Shown one piece after another: positions 46,649-56,000 of a DNA stretch of 64,000 nucleotides. Position 1 is the stretch's first letter. Each line of letters starts with the position of its first letter. The notes under the pieces are model-generated. The model saw nothing but the letters and a program-made list of their open reading frames with translations. It did no database searches and was not told the origin of the DNA. Both the position numbers and the translations under genes were made by a program. Source of the stretch: Bacteroidetes bacterium HGW-Bacteroidetes-2. GTDB taxonomy: Bacteria > Bacteroidota > Bacteroidia > Flavobacteriales > Flavobacteriaceae. Location of the stretch: contig PHDJ01000003.1 of assembly GCA_002842575.1 (NCBI GenBank), positions 1 through 64,000 on the forward strand, given 5' to 3'.

Positions 46649-47097
46649 TAGAGATATTTTATGACGTTGATGACTATTCCCCAGATAAGGAGTTCGTTTT
46701 CATCGGTTACTTTGATGGGTTTGTAGTCTGGGTTTTCGGCTACGAGCCAGACGCAGTCTTTTTCTACTTTGATGCGTTTGACTGTGAATTCGCCATCAAT
46801 GAAGCAAACGGCTATTTTGTTGTTTGCCGGATCCAGGCTTTTATCTACAATGAGGATATCACCATCGCTTATGCCGACATCTTGCATGGAGTTGCCGGAG
46901 ACTTTGACAAAGAATGTTGTGTATTGGTTTTTAACCAGGTGTTTGTTGAGGTCGATGTTGATGTCCAGAAAATCATCTGCAGGTGATGGGAACCCTGCGC
47001 TTACTTTACTGAATACTAATGGTATTTCGACTTCGCAAGAAACGGAAGCGTTGTAGAAAGTGAGTGGGTTTTTATGTTGCAGTTTTCTGAGATTCAT
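46648..47097 (-). CDS. umuD: UmuD-like self-cleaving polymerase subunit (S24 peptidase)
   Basis: A 149-residue LexA/UmuD peptidase. The nucleophile Ser is in [21 protein letters not shown] and the Lys general base in [18 protein letters not shown]. The likely cleavage site is the Ala-Gly in [13 protein letters not shown] near the N-terminus. RecA filaments would trigger cleavage. No DNA-binding domain is present, so it is UmuD and not LexA. Confidence 0.94.
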   Translation of the reverse strand: MNLRKLQHKNPLTFYNASVSCEVEIPLVFSKVSAGFPSPADDFLDINIDLNKHLVKNQYTTFFVKVSGNSMQDVGISDGDILIVDKSLDPANNKIAVCFIDGEFTVKRIKVEKDCVWLVAENPDYKPIKVTDENELLIWGIVINVIKYL

Positions 47098-47101
47098 ACT
47101 A

Positions 47102-47134
47102 CAAAATTAGGTGGTATTTTTGGAATATTTCCAA
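47102..47134 (-). promoter_or_regulatory. umuD promoter with palindromic operator candidate
   Basis: TTGGAA-TAT-TTCCAA (47120-47134) is a perfect 6-bp inverted repeat. It overlaps the expected -33 element, and CAAAATTA (47102-47109) is the -7 box TAATTTTG on the minus strand, with 21 bp between. The box ends only 4 bp before ATG, so the transcript would be nearly leaderless. It is a good SOS-type operator candidate. Confidence 0.5.
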
Positions 47135-47770
47135 GTTTTATAGGATTTAACTTTTTGTTTTTTGTAACCCGGGACTGCTCGCTCAGAAATGGGCAATGCT
47201 TGGTGTTGAAAGTACTGAATGGTGTTTGGAAAGGGTGCTTTTTTAAATTTAGGGAACACGATATTTTCAATTATTTGAGGTTTGAGGCTGGCGGCGCGCA
47301 CGGTCCTCACCCCCCTGCCCCCTCTCCTAAAGAGAGAGGGGGAGTAGTATCGAATATGCTATTAGAATTTTGCTAGCGTGTGTGTTGCCGGCCGTTGTGG
47401 GATTGAGGGTTTTGAAGTATTGAAAGGTTTTTAAAAAAGCACTCTTTCTAAGCGGTGCTAAAGGCTGGTGCAACTACTGGTTTTAAATGTATAAGTATCC
47501 CTATTTGATACTTTTTATTATGTAAACGCATTGCACCTGCCTTTTGCACATTTATGGTGTTGTGATGCATTGCCCATTTCTGAAACCGCTGAATGGGGTG
47601 GGCGGGTTTAAACGACGTGAACGGGAATGCATTGATGAGTTTTTTTAACTCACGAATCTATTCCACTCCTTTCGGTTATTGATGAATGTTATTAAACTAA
47701 CGATGCTGTGCGGCTGGTGAGCGGCTATTTAGCTCGTGACCTAGTTGTTTGTTTTTTATTGGTACTCGTG

Positions 47771-47825
47771 AATAGCCCCTATTTTTGATTTTAGTTCAAA
47801 TTAGCGCGTAGGCTTAGGGGCTATT
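47771..47825. repeat. 11-bp perfect inverted repeat
   Basis: AATAGCCCCTA and TAGGGGCTATT are perfect complements 33 bp apart in the gene-free spacer. It could be a hairpin or the end of a decayed mobile element. Confidence 0.55.
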
Positions 47826-48034
47826 TTACATAATGGAGTTTTAACTTCAAAAAAAATTACCGCTTAAAAATATAGTTGCATTTTTTTTGAATTAAAACTA
47901 GCCGTTATGTAAATATAGCTTGGGGTGGTTTTTTGTGGCGGGATTTTTTGCTTGTGCGGTTGGGCAGCTCTTTGTGGCATTGCGGGATTGCTTCTCTACG
48001 TTCGCAATGACCGTTAATCGCAATGGCGCAATGT

Positions 48035-48095
48035 GCTGCATTTGCGGTGGGGCAAAAATCGTGACGCAAAAAACCACAGAAGTGTGGCGCGCGGA
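48035..48095. repeat. Dispersed repeat, copy 1
   Basis: The stretch GCTGCATT...GGGGCAAAAATCGTGAC...GCAAAAAACCACAGAAGTG.GGCGCGCGGA recurs at 55268-55353 in the same direction. Confidence 0.85.
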
Positions 48096-48365
48096 ACAAC
48101 CCAAAAGACTGAGGCTTTTTTTGAAAACACCACTTTATCAAAACTGTACTTTCGTTTTCAAAAAAATCTGGGTTTTGGGTTGTGGGGAGTTGTACGGATG
48201 AGATTAGTTAAGCTGTATCTATTGTATATTAATTTTAAAAGTATTTAATTAGGAAATGGGTATGCACAAAAATATTGATCTTATAAAAATTTAAGTAAAG
48301 TTTTGCTAACAATTTATTGATATAAAAAACATCAAAAAAAAGGTTTCCTATCCGTAAAATAACAC

Positions 48366-48373
48366 TATTTTTG
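48366..48373 (+). promoter_or_regulatory. Candidate -7 box of the SulP gene
   Basis: TATTTTTG fits TAnnTTTG and has TTTC 18 bp upstream. It gives a leader of about 145 bases. Confidence 0.45.
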
Positions 48374-48523
48374 CGCGCTTAAGATGAAAATCATTACCTC
48401 TTCATATCAATTTACACAGCTTACCCCGCCCTAGGTAAAGGTATCTCCTACACACTTTTATACCATTTATAACAGACAATTGAGGCTACTTAATTGTCCT
48501 TACATTTTATTAAAAAAAATTCA

Positions 48524-50053
48524 ATGAAAAAGTATTTAAATTTATTTGATCTCAAACAAAAAGTAGATTACAAAACAGAAGTTTTATCGGGCTTAACTGT
48601 AGCCCTTGCTTTAATACCTGAAGCTGTTGCCTTTTCACTTATAGCCGGCCTATCACCTCTTACGGGTCTTTATGCTGCCTTTGTCGTGGGTCTGATTACT
48701 GCCATATTTGGTGGAAGACCGGGAATGATTTCAGGAGCTACCGGTGCTATTGCCGTAGTAATAATCGCATTAGCACAATCACACGGTGTAGAATATGTTT
48801 TTGCTGCAGTTATCTTGGCAGGTATTATTCAAATGGCAGCGGGATTTTTGCGTTTGGGTAAATTGATACGATTGGTGCCCCACCCGGTGATATTTGGATT
48901 TGTAAACGGACTTGCGATTATTATCTTTATGTCTCAACTGGACCAGTTTAAAGACCCCAGTGGGAATTGGCTTACCGGTGAAGCACTTTATATTTTATTA
49001 GGGCTTGTCCTATTAACGATGTTTATTATATGGGGTTTACCCAAACTTACCAAAGTAGTACCTGCAACGTTAATAGCGATATTGGTGGTTTTTGGATTGG
49101 TTGTGGTTTTTGGTATTAATACCAAAACAGTTGGAGATATTGCCTCCATACAAGGGGGTTTTCCACCGTTTCACATTCCTCAAGTGCCTTTTGCCTGGGA
49201 GACATTTATGATTATACTGCCTTATTCTGCAATAGTTGCCGGGGTGGGGCTTATAGAGAGTTTGCTAACGCTTAATATTATAGATGAAATTACCGAAACC
49301 CGCGGTCGTGGAAATAAGGAAGCTGTGGCTCAGGGGGCTGCTAATTTTATGTCCGGTTTGTTTTCAGGTATGGGCGGATGTGCAATGCTAGGGCAAAGTT
49401 TGATCAACATCACTTCAGGGTCTCGTGCCCGTTTGGCGGGCATAGTAGCAGCGGTTATGCTCTTGGTTTTTGTAATGTTTGGCTCCGGCTTGATAGAACA
49501 AGTACCGATGGCTGCACTTACCGGACTTATGATTATGGTTGCCATAGGAACTTTTGAATGGGCAAGTGTAAAAACATTCAATAAGATGCCCAAATCTGAT
49601 GTTTTGGTGATGGTATTGGTGACGCTTGTTACCGTGGTACTGCACAACTTGGCACTGGCTGTGTTGGTGGGGGTTATAATTGCTGCTTTGGTATTTGCGT
49701 GGGACAATGCCAAGCGCATTCGCGCCCGCAAGTATATTGATGAAGATGGCGCTAAACATTATGAAATATGGGGTCCATTATTTTTTGGTTCGGTGGCTGT
49801 TTTTAATGAAAAATTTGATGTATTAAGTGACCCGGATGAGGTTATTATTGATTTTGCTGAAAGCCGTGTTGTGGATATGTCGGCCATTGAGGCTTTGAAT
49901 AAAATTACAGAGCGGTATCTAAAAGTAGGGAAAACAGTACATTTAAAACACCTGAGCCCGGATTGTAAAAAGTTATTGAAAAATGCTGAACAAATCATCG
50001 ATGTAAATGTAATGGAAGACCCAACATATAAGGTGCTTACAGATAAAATATAA
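48524..50053 (+). CDS. SulP family anion transporter
   Basis: A 509-residue membrane protein. The GLTVALALIPEAVAFSLIAGLSPLTGLYAAF start and GGRPGMISGATGAIAVV are typical of SulP permeases, with about 12 membrane segments. The cytosolic STAS domain lies at ~405-505 (YEIWGPLFFGSVAVFNEKF, VIIDFAESRVVDMSAIEALNKI). Substrate may be sulfate, bicarbonate or another anion. I chose ATG 48524 over TTG 48494 because MKKYLNLFDLKQ is the family-like start. Confidence 0.93.
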   Translation: MKKYLNLFDLKQKVDYKTEVLSGLTVALALIPEAVAFSLIAGLSPLTGLYAAFVVGLITAIFGGRPGMISGATGAIAVVIIALAQSHGVEYVFAAVILAGIIQMAAGFLRLGKLIRLVPHPVIFGFVNGLAIIIFMSQLDQFKDPSGNWLTGEALYILLGLVLLTMFIIWGLPKLTKVVPATLIAILVVFGLVVVFGINTKTVGDIASIQGGFPPFHIPQVPFAWETFMIILPYSAIVAGVGLIESLLTLNIIDEITETRGRGNKEAVAQGAANFMSGLFSGMGGCAMLGQSLINITSGSRARLAGIVAAVMLLVFVMFGSGLIEQVPMAALTGLMIMVAIGTFEWASVKTFNKMPKSDVLVMVLVTLVTVVLHNLALAVLVGVIIAALVFAWDNAKRIRARKYIDEDGAKHYEIWGPLFFGSVAVFNEKFDVLSDPDEVIIDFAESRVVDMSAIEALNKITERYLKVGKTVHLKHLSPDCKKLLKNAEQIIDVNVMEDPTYKVLTDKI

Positions 50054-50072
50054 ACTTATTTATTTTGTTGTG

Positions 50073-50124
50073 GAATCCCAGATACTTTCCGTTTTGGCGG
50101 AATTTACAATCTGGGATTTTTTTA
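50073..50124 (+). terminator. Terminator after the SulP gene
   Basis: AATCCCAGAT pairs with ATCTGGGATT and encloses a second TTCCG/CGGAA stem; a T tract follows. Confidence 0.8.
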
Positions 50125-50185
50125 TAGCTAACAAGTGTCTAAATCTTAGATATAAGAAGTTAGCTATAAGGAAGGGCAACTTCTT
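50123..50185. repeat. Two overlapping, mutually exclusive hairpins
   Basis: TATAGCTAAC (50123-50132) pairs perfectly with 50159-50168. AAGAAGTT (50154-50161) pairs with 50178-50185. The two stems share bases, so only one can form at a time. No gene is seen from 50124 to 50403. Confidence 0.45.
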
Positions 50186-50403
50186 TTGCTTTTCATTTCC
50201 AAAAAGCAATGAAAAAGATTAGATTTGTGAACACGTTTAAGTATATGACGAATTTACTCTACAAATTACCGAGCTTTACTTTCCTTACTCCGCCCTAAAA
50301 GGGTTCAATTTGTTATTTTGTTATTATAAACTTGATTTGCATTATCGGGTGTATGCTTACATCTGAACTGTAAATCGTTTGAATTCATCTAAAAAAATAA
50401 ATT

Positions 50404-51494
50404 ATGAACCCCTATAAAGAAATTATTGAAAACTTATTGGAGCAAGCCGGAATTACAATTGAGGGTCAAAAGCCCTATGATATACGTGTTTATCATCCTG
50501 ATTTTTACAGGCGCATTTTGAAAGATGGCGCCCGGGGTTTAGGGGAGAGCTATGTGGAAGGTTGGTGGGAATGTAAAAGGTTGGATCGTTTTTTCAATCG
50601 TGTTTTTGATTATCAAGTAGAACAACAGGCAAATCAACAAGTGCGTTTGTGGAGCCTAGAACTACAAGACAATTTATTTATGCGCTTTCCGGGAAAAGAA
50701 GATTTGCAGGCTTGTTTGCATCGTGAAGCAGCGGATTATCCTTTTTATCAAAAGATGCTTGGGAGTTTTTTGCTTTATCAAAGTGGTGATTGGCAGGGTG
50801 TATCAGATATAAACACAGCGCAGGAACAACGATTGCTTACTGTATGTGAGCAACTGCAACTTAAGAAAGATGAGACTTTATTGGATATGAGTTGTGGATG
50901 GGGAGGATTGGCTTTTTATGCAGCCAAACATTATGGGGTTAAAGTAGTGGGTGTTACCCAATCACAACAGCAACATGCTTATGCCACAAAGCTATGTAAG
51001 GGATTGCCTATTACAATAGTACTAAAAGACCAAAGGGAAATAAAGGGAGTTTTTGATAAAATAGTTAGCCTTCAGCAATATGACGATGGTGGTGTTATGA
51101 ATTATAAAGCATTTATGGAGACTGTAGATTTTAAACTTAAGCGTACCGGAATTGGGGTTTTTGATTTATTCTCAAGTGGAAAAAGCGGAAACAATCAAAG
51201 TGCCCTTTTAAATGATTTTGTTTTACCTAAGCATCGGCCACTGCGCCGTTTGGCACAAACGATAGGATTGGTTGAAAAGCATTTTGTTTTGAAGAAATGG
51301 AGCATTTAAACCCAAATTATGTAAAGACGTTACTTGCGTGGCAGCAAAATTTCAGAAAGCATAGTGGTAAGATCAGGACAGATCGTGAAATGCGATTTTA
51401 CCGAAAGTGGAACTATTATTTATCCATTTTGATAGCTGCATTTGAAACCCGGGAGATAAAATTATATTCCTATGTTGTTCGAAAATCCAAGTAA
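50404..51494 (+). pseudogene. Cyclopropane-fatty-acid synthase homologue: frameshifted and lacking catalytic residues
   Basis: The first frame (50404-51309, 301 residues) aligns with CFA synthase through the SAM site LDMSCGWGGLAFYAAK and on to HFVLKKWSI. The C-terminal end continues in another frame at 51297-51494 (MEHLNPNYVKTLLAWQQNFRKH, FYRKWNYYLSILIAAFETREIKLY), so one extra A in the A-run near 51293 would join them. The bicarbonate-site residues are changed: the YSCGYW region reads YQSGDW (Cys lost), MFEHV reads QYDDGGV (Glu and His lost) and the HTIGS region reads DLFSSG (His lost). It is therefore either decaying or a divergent non-cyclopropane methyltransferase. Confidence 0.75.
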
Positions 51495-51521
51495 CTTTAA
51501 GTAATTTTAAAATAAAAATTT

Positions 51522-51848
51522 ATGATCGATAAATTAGCATTTACAGAAAAAGTGTTTGAAGAGATTCATAAACTTGAAAATGCAGTCAAATTGTATGAAG
51601 GCATGACCCAAGCTGTAGCACCAGATGATGCGATAGGCCGGGTATCGCGTATGGATGCCATCAATAACAAAAGTGTCAATGATGCAGCCTTGTTTGAAGC
51701 CAAAAAGCGTTTGCAGCAATTGTCTTACGTTTTGGACAGGTTGAATGATTCAGATTTTGGTATTTGTGTAAAATGTAAAAAGCCCATCCCTGAGGGGCGA
51801 CTTCTCATACGCCCGGAAAGCCGTTTGTGTGTGCAATGTGCGCGTTAA
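51522..51848 (+). CDS. TraR/DksA-family zinc finger protein
   Basis: A 108-residue protein with a helical hairpin N-terminus and a C4 zinc finger (CVKCKKPIPEGRLLIRPESRLCVQC) at the C-terminus. The family binds RNA polymerase in the secondary channel or acts as a phage/conjugation cofactor. It lies 27 bp after the CFA-like gene on the same strand. Confidence 0.88.
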   Translation: MIDKLAFTEKVFEEIHKLENAVKLYEGMTQAVAPDDAIGRVSRMDAINNKSVNDAALFEAKKRLQQLSYVLDRLNDSDFGICVKCKKPIPEGRLLIRPESRLCVQCAR

Positions 51849-51858
51849 TAAACTAATT

Positions 51859-52479
51859 TTAGTTTTTTTTGAAGACAAAAAACCTGTCAGTGAGTTCAAG
51901 CAGTTGGTAATTGAATTGGTTGGCAATGAACTTAATGGTTTCTTTTCTGTAGATAAAAACGTGGGTTTGGTCTTTTCTGTATGCCCATTTTTCAAAGTCT
52001 ACAGCGTTGTTATACAATAAAGTCATTCCCACAAATATACCTCCTGGGAGTAGCATTTTATCCAGTTTTACAAATTCTTCTATAGGGCTGAAAAAGTGCT
52101 CAACTACTTCACAGCAAGCGATGTAATGGTATTTATTATTTAAAGCCGATGAGTCACGGCAAAAATAGGGGTCATATTGTTTGATTTGATACCCTTGATC
52201 TGAAAGCATTTTTGAGATTACAGGCCCGGTTCCTGATCCATAATCCAAACCATTATGTTGTGGCTTGCAATGATTTAAGATATACTGCCAAACAGGAGCT
52301 GTAAATTTTTGATAACGCGGGTCGTTTACATCGTTATTGTGAGATTTGTACCGTTGAATTTCTTCCTCTTTTGAGGGTAATAGTTTGTGGTTTTTGACCA
52401 AAGCCTTGCAAAATTGGCAATCATAGTAAAGGGGATCTTTTAAAACCCTTAGCATGGTGAAGCATAAAGGACATTTCAT
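51859..52479 (-). CDS. SAM-dependent methyltransferase with N-terminal zinc-finger-like motif
   Basis: A 206-residue protein. MKCPLC and YDCQFC form a possible zinc ribbon (CxxC...CxxC). SAM binding is seen at LDYGSGTGPVISKML, with a GG-type CEVVEHFFSPIEEF and LLPGGIFVGMTLLY. The target is unknown. It is 2 bp downstream of the helicase gene stop, so the two are cotranscribed. Confidence 0.85.
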   Translation of the reverse strand: MKCPLCFTMLRVLKDPLYYDCQFCKALVKNHKLLPSKEEEIQRYKSHNNDVNDPRYQKFTAPVWQYILNHCKPQHNGLDYGSGTGPVISKMLSDQGYQIKQYDPYFCRDSSALNNKYHYIACCEVVEHFFSPIEEFVKLDKMLLPGGIFVGMTLLYNNAVDFEKWAYRKDQTHVFIYRKETIKFIANQFNYQLLELTDRFFVFKKN

Positions 52480-52481
52480 AT

Positions 52482-54530
52482 TTAACGGTTTATAAAAGTT
52501 GATGGTTTTTTTGAGTATGTAAGCATAAGTTTGTGCATTGCCCGGGTACAGGCTACATAAAGCATTTGTCTGTCTGATGGTGTTTTATAGTTATTTTCTG
52601 TAACAAACGGTACAATGACCCGATCAAATTCAAGGCCTTTGGCGAGATGTGCCGTTGTGATGACAATACCACTTCCAAAAGCAACACTTAGTGCGTTGAG
52701 AAGTTGCACTTGATGATGTTGGTCAATTGCATCATAGAGTGCATTGGCTTCCTTTTGTGTTTTACATATAATACCCAATGATTTAAACTTTTTGGTATCC
52801 CAATTTTTGAGTTCGTTTTTGATGGTGTTGAGTTCCTCTTCTTCATTTTTACATTTCAAGATTTTTGGTTCTTCACCGTGTCTTTCAATGGGCTCCACAT
52901 TTACATTTTGGCTTATTTTTTTTGTAAACTGGGTTATTTCATAAGTTGATCGATAGCCTTTGGTCATTGTCATGGCAATGGCATCAGTGAAAATATCGGC
53001 AATTGTATCCATATTTGAAGCGCTAAAAGGGTTTACCGATTGGTTGATGTCGCCGAGAATGGTTTTTTTGCAATTGAACAGTTTATTTAGAATTTTATAT
53101 TGTACTGCAGAATAGTCTTGCATTTCATCAATGACCAAGTGTTTTACATCTGTAAAAGGTTTTAGGCCTTCGAGTTTCATTTTAAGGTAGAGCAAAGGAT
53201 ATACATCACTGTATTCAAAGACGTTGCCTTTACGTGTTTTGAGCAATTCAGGTTCACCTAACCATTCATAAAACCCTTTGTAGAGTTTTCGCAGATTGGT
53301 GGAGGGAAACATTTTTCTGATGGTTGCGTGTAATTCTGTTCGTTCTTTGCCTTGGACTTCATAGTTGTAATACATCCAGACATTATTGACAATTTCGCGT
53401 ACCACCTCATTAAACCTGTTCAATAGGGGCAGGCGGCTGTATTGTTTAAATTTCTCTTCAATAAACCAGGCCGGTATCGGTTTTTTATTGACAAATATAT
53501 CAATGGGTTTAAACCCGTTATTTTCGAGAAACAGCAAGTAATCGTCCATTTTTTTAATCAAATCTACCGAGGATTTAAATTGGATGCGCTCAATGAATTT
53601 TTGGTTGTTTTTTTCGAGCAGTTCAGCCACCTGGTCATAGAAGGACCTAAAATTCATTTGGTAGTCGAAGAGTTGTTGTGCAATCTCTTCCATATTGGTT
53701 TCGGCTACTGTTTCTTCTCCCAATTCAGGGAGTACATTAGAGATGTAGCTTGCAAAGACTTTGTTTGGTGAAATGATAAGGATGTCTTGAGAGGTAATTG
53801 TGTCTTTGAATTTATAGAGCAGGAAAGCTATCCTGTGAAGTGCAATGGATGTTTTGCCCGATCCTGCTACCCCTTGAATGATTAGGTGTTTAGCGTTTTC
53901 ATTTCTAATGATGGTATTTTGCTCCCGTTGAATGGTAGCTACAATGTTTTTCATTTTGCCAGAGGAAGCTTGATTGAGTTCTTTTTGAAGCACTTCATCC
54001 TGAATGGTCACATCACTGTCAATCATATATTCCATATTTCCGTTGCGGATGCGAAATTGTCGTTTAAGGGAGATATGCCCTTGAACTTCCCCATCCCTGG
54101 TCTCATAGGCAGCCTCTCCTGTTTCATAATCATAAAACATACTGGAAATGGGTGCCCGCCAGTCGTAGACTAGGTTTTGATGGCTCTCTTCGTCTTGAAA
54201 ATTGTGGACACCAATATAAATGGGTGCCGGTTTTTTTTTGGTATTTTCTTTAAAATCGATTCTACCAAAATAGGGTATGTTTTTTAACCTTAGCAACCTC
54301 TTTTTTTTGTCAACAGAATGATCCCCTTGTAAGGCTACATTATATACAGATTCCCTTACGGCATTTTTTTCAAGGTGATCCATATCGCGTTTATGCTCTT
54401 GTAAATGGGTTTTAAGGTCGTTGATTTCGTTGGATTGCTTTTGAATGCGGGTATTAATTTTGTCGATTGCCTGATCAACTTTGTGGATAAGGACTTGAAG
54501 ATGTTTTTGCTCTTTTTTTTCTTCAGTCAT
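52482..54530 (-). CDS. HelD-like superfamily 1 helicase (RNA polymerase recycling factor)
   Basis: A 682-residue protein. Residues 1-95 form a coiled coil (LIHKVDQAIDKINTRIQKQSN), which in HelD enters the RNA polymerase secondary channel. Walker A is VAGSGKTSIALHRIAFLLYK, Walker B VKHLVIDEMQDYS, and motif VI LYVACTRAMHKL near the end. The short DIESNDVT-free insert between motifs fits HelD over UvrD. HelD frees stalled RNA polymerase from DNA. It heads an operon with a methyltransferase. Confidence 0.88.
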   Translation of the reverse strand: MTEEKKEQKHLQVLIHKVDQAIDKINTRIQKQSNEINDLKTHLQEHKRDMDHLEKNAVRESVYNVALQGDHSVDKKKRLLRLKNIPYFGRIDFKENTKKKPAPIYIGVHNFQDEESHQNLVYDWRAPISSMFYDYETGEAAYETRDGEVQGHISLKRQFRIRNGNMEYMIDSDVTIQDEVLQKELNQASSGKMKNIVATIQREQNTIIRNENAKHLIIQGVAGSGKTSIALHRIAFLLYKFKDTITSQDILIISPNKVFASYISNVLPELGEETVAETNMEEIAQQLFDYQMNFRSFYDQVAELLEKNNQKFIERIQFKSSVDLIKKMDDYLLFLENNGFKPIDIFVNKKPIPAWFIEEKFKQYSRLPLLNRFNEVVREIVNNVWMYYNYEVQGKERTELHATIRKMFPSTNLRKLYKGFYEWLGEPELLKTRKGNVFEYSDVYPLLYLKMKLEGLKPFTDVKHLVIDEMQDYSAVQYKILNKLFNCKKTILGDINQSVNPFSASNMDTIADIFTDAIAMTMTKGYRSTYEITQFTKKISQNVNVEPIERHGEEPKILKCKNEEEELNTIKNELKNWDTKKFKSLGIICKTQKEANALYDAIDQHHQVQLLNALSVAFGSGIVITTAHLAKGLEFDRVIVPFVTENNYKTPSDRQMLYVACTRAMHKLMLTYSKKPSTFINR

Positions 54531-54589
54531 AGTATAGGTATTGAAACGGGATTAAGGACTGTGTAAACCCCTTTGAAATATGAAAGTGG

Positions 54590-54597
54590 CAAATATA
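54590..54597 (-). promoter_or_regulatory. -7 box of the HelD-like gene
   Basis: CAAATATA reads TATATTTG on the minus strand, a perfect TAnnTTTG box 60 bp upstream of the ATG. Confidence 0.5.
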
Positions 54598-54637
54598 AAA
54601 CAAGTCTTAAAAAATACCTTGTTAAACTTATTCTATT

Positions 54638-54672
54638 TATATTTGCCCTTTACCAAGTCGTGCTACTTGGTA
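54638..54672 (+). promoter_or_regulatory. Promoter and 5' hairpin of the 54695 gene
   Basis: TATATTTG (54638-54645) is a perfect -7 box. TACCAAGT at 54651-54658 pairs with ACTTGGTA at 54665-54672 with a 6-nt loop, so the mRNA would begin in a hairpin. It may also be an operator. Confidence 0.5.
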
Positions 54673-54694
54673 TGATTCACAAACCCTTACTTTA

Positions 54695-55069
54695 ATGACA
54701 AGAGCAGTTATATTGGAACAGGCTTTGGCAGCCGCTTTGAGGGAACCAAAAACAGATACACTGGATTATATCCATCGCCAATTTTTAAAAAGCAAAAAAC
54801 GGACGTATGTGAGATTTCTTGCAGACTTTTTAAAAAAGTATGGTATCAAGAGTTTTGATGTTTTACCTGATGCTGCTAAAAATGAAGGTAAATATTATCC
54901 TTATATAGAATGTGATGAAGCCAATATATTTGGCGACCCTAATGGGATCATTCAATTAACTTCAAAAAGTATTAGTTCTGCAAGTAGTGAAAAGATCCTG
55001 GCGGATTATATTCTTGATAATTTACAACGTCTGGACATTAGTGTTTTAAGAGCATGGCATACTAACTAG
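54695..55069 (+). CDS. Hypothetical protein
   Basis: A 124-residue protein (VILEQALAAALREPKTDTLDYIHRQFLK). No signal, membrane segment or known domain. It is divergent from the HelD-like gene, with its own promoter box. Confidence 0.7.
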   Translation: MTRAVILEQALAAALREPKTDTLDYIHRQFLKSKKRTYVRFLADFLKKYGIKSFDVLPDAAKNEGKYYPYIECDEANIFGDPNGIIQLTSKSISSASSEKILADYILDNLQRLDISVLRAWHTN

Positions 55070-55267
55070 CCTAGAGGAACAACCCCTTTTTTACTAGCCT
55101 TTATTTTCAATAACAGGTTCTTTTCTTTTGAAGAGCTAATTTTTTATAAAAATGATTATTGAGATTATTTATCCTAGAAGTACTTAAATATGTAGATCGC
55201 GATTCAATTGTGCACTTGCGGGGGAATGAATTCTAGGAGAACGCGATGCAATCGCACACTAGCTGGG

Positions 55268-55353
55268 GCTGCATTAGTGTTGGGGCAAAAATCGTGACAC
55301 TTCGACAGGGCTCAGTGGGGGCCGCAAAAAACCACAGAAGTGGGGCGCGCGGA
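55268..55353. repeat. Dispersed repeat, copy 2
   Basis: It matches 48035-48095 by eye, with about 25 extra bases (CTTCGACAGGGCTCAGTG-type) inserted after GGGGCAAAAATCGTGAC. The rest of 55070-55559 holds no gene I can support. Confidence 0.85.
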
Positions 55354-55559
55354 GGGTTGCAAAAGACAGAGGAAGCCCGGAATGGGTTAATAATACAGAG
55401 TGTTAATGTATTTATGATTGGGGTTTGATTGACGAGATGCCCGCCTACGTGAGCATGGAATGAGGGCGCTGGATTTTGCAACCCGGGGAATTGAGATGAC
55501 CAATTGTTATTAGACATTAATACCTTGGATAAATTAAGAACTATATATTTTATATTCCA

Positions 55560-56000
55560 TTAATGTTTAATTTCTTTACCTAACCATACACCATATTGTT
55601 TATATTTTTCATAGAGAATTATCCATTCGATAATCCAGGGAATCATCTTATACAATGGTATACCCCGTAATAAAGGTTTATCAATTAGGGGATGGTACAA
55701 ACATAAAGTCATATCCTTGTAAAGATGAATAGCATCACTGTATTTAATAGACTTGTCTTTAATAGAAATTCTATCATATCGAAAGTTGAAAAAAGGTGAA
55801 TAGTAAAGTTCTATATCATAACTTTTGTTTTTAAAATATAAAGTTCCTTTACCAAATAGAATCTTTTTATTGGTGAGTATCTTTAAATCTAGCCACTCAA
55901 AATGTTTTTCTACAAGTGATTTTTCGGTATTTAAAAACACAAACCAATTTTTCTTAATTTCAGATATTCTACTTGCCTCCAAAGCTGTGATGAGGTTCAT
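55560..56000 (-). CDS. CBASS E2-like ubiquitin-transfer protein
   Basis: A 146-residue protein that matches the short E2-like proteins of type II CBASS. The SDAIHLYKDMTLCLYHP segment corresponds to the E2 active-site region LCLYxP, giving a catalytic Cys100. PWIIEWIILYEKYKQYGVWLGKEIKH at the end matches the PWxxEWLxxYExWxxTGxWxGG-type tail. In type II CBASS such proteins attach the C-terminus of the CD-NTase to a target to prime it. It overlaps the end of the CD-NTase gene by 32 bp and lies last in the minus-strand operon. No E1 or JAB partner is seen. Confidence 0.8.
   Translation of the reverse strand: MNLITALEASRISEIKKNWFVFLNTEKSLVEKHFEWLDLKILTNKKILFGKGTLYFKNKSYDIELYYSPFFNFRYDRISIKDKSIKYSDAIHLYKDMTLCLYHPLIDKPLLRGIPLYKMIPWIIEWIILYEKYKQYGVWLGKEIKH

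Larger units (their letters stand above)
47135..48365. other. 1.2-kb gene-free repeat-rich spacer
   Basis: No convincing gene. It holds a C-rich/G-rich text (47305-47342), an inverted repeat AATAGCCCCTA/TAGGGGCTATT (47771-47781 with 47815-47825), and a dispersed repeat (48035-48095). Short frames here are low-complexity and unlike proteins. Confidence 0.6.

Noticed and set aside
47898-48248. Several overlapping short frames in both directions
   Set aside because: They fall on the dispersed repeat and G+C-rich spacer, overlap one another and show no protein family.
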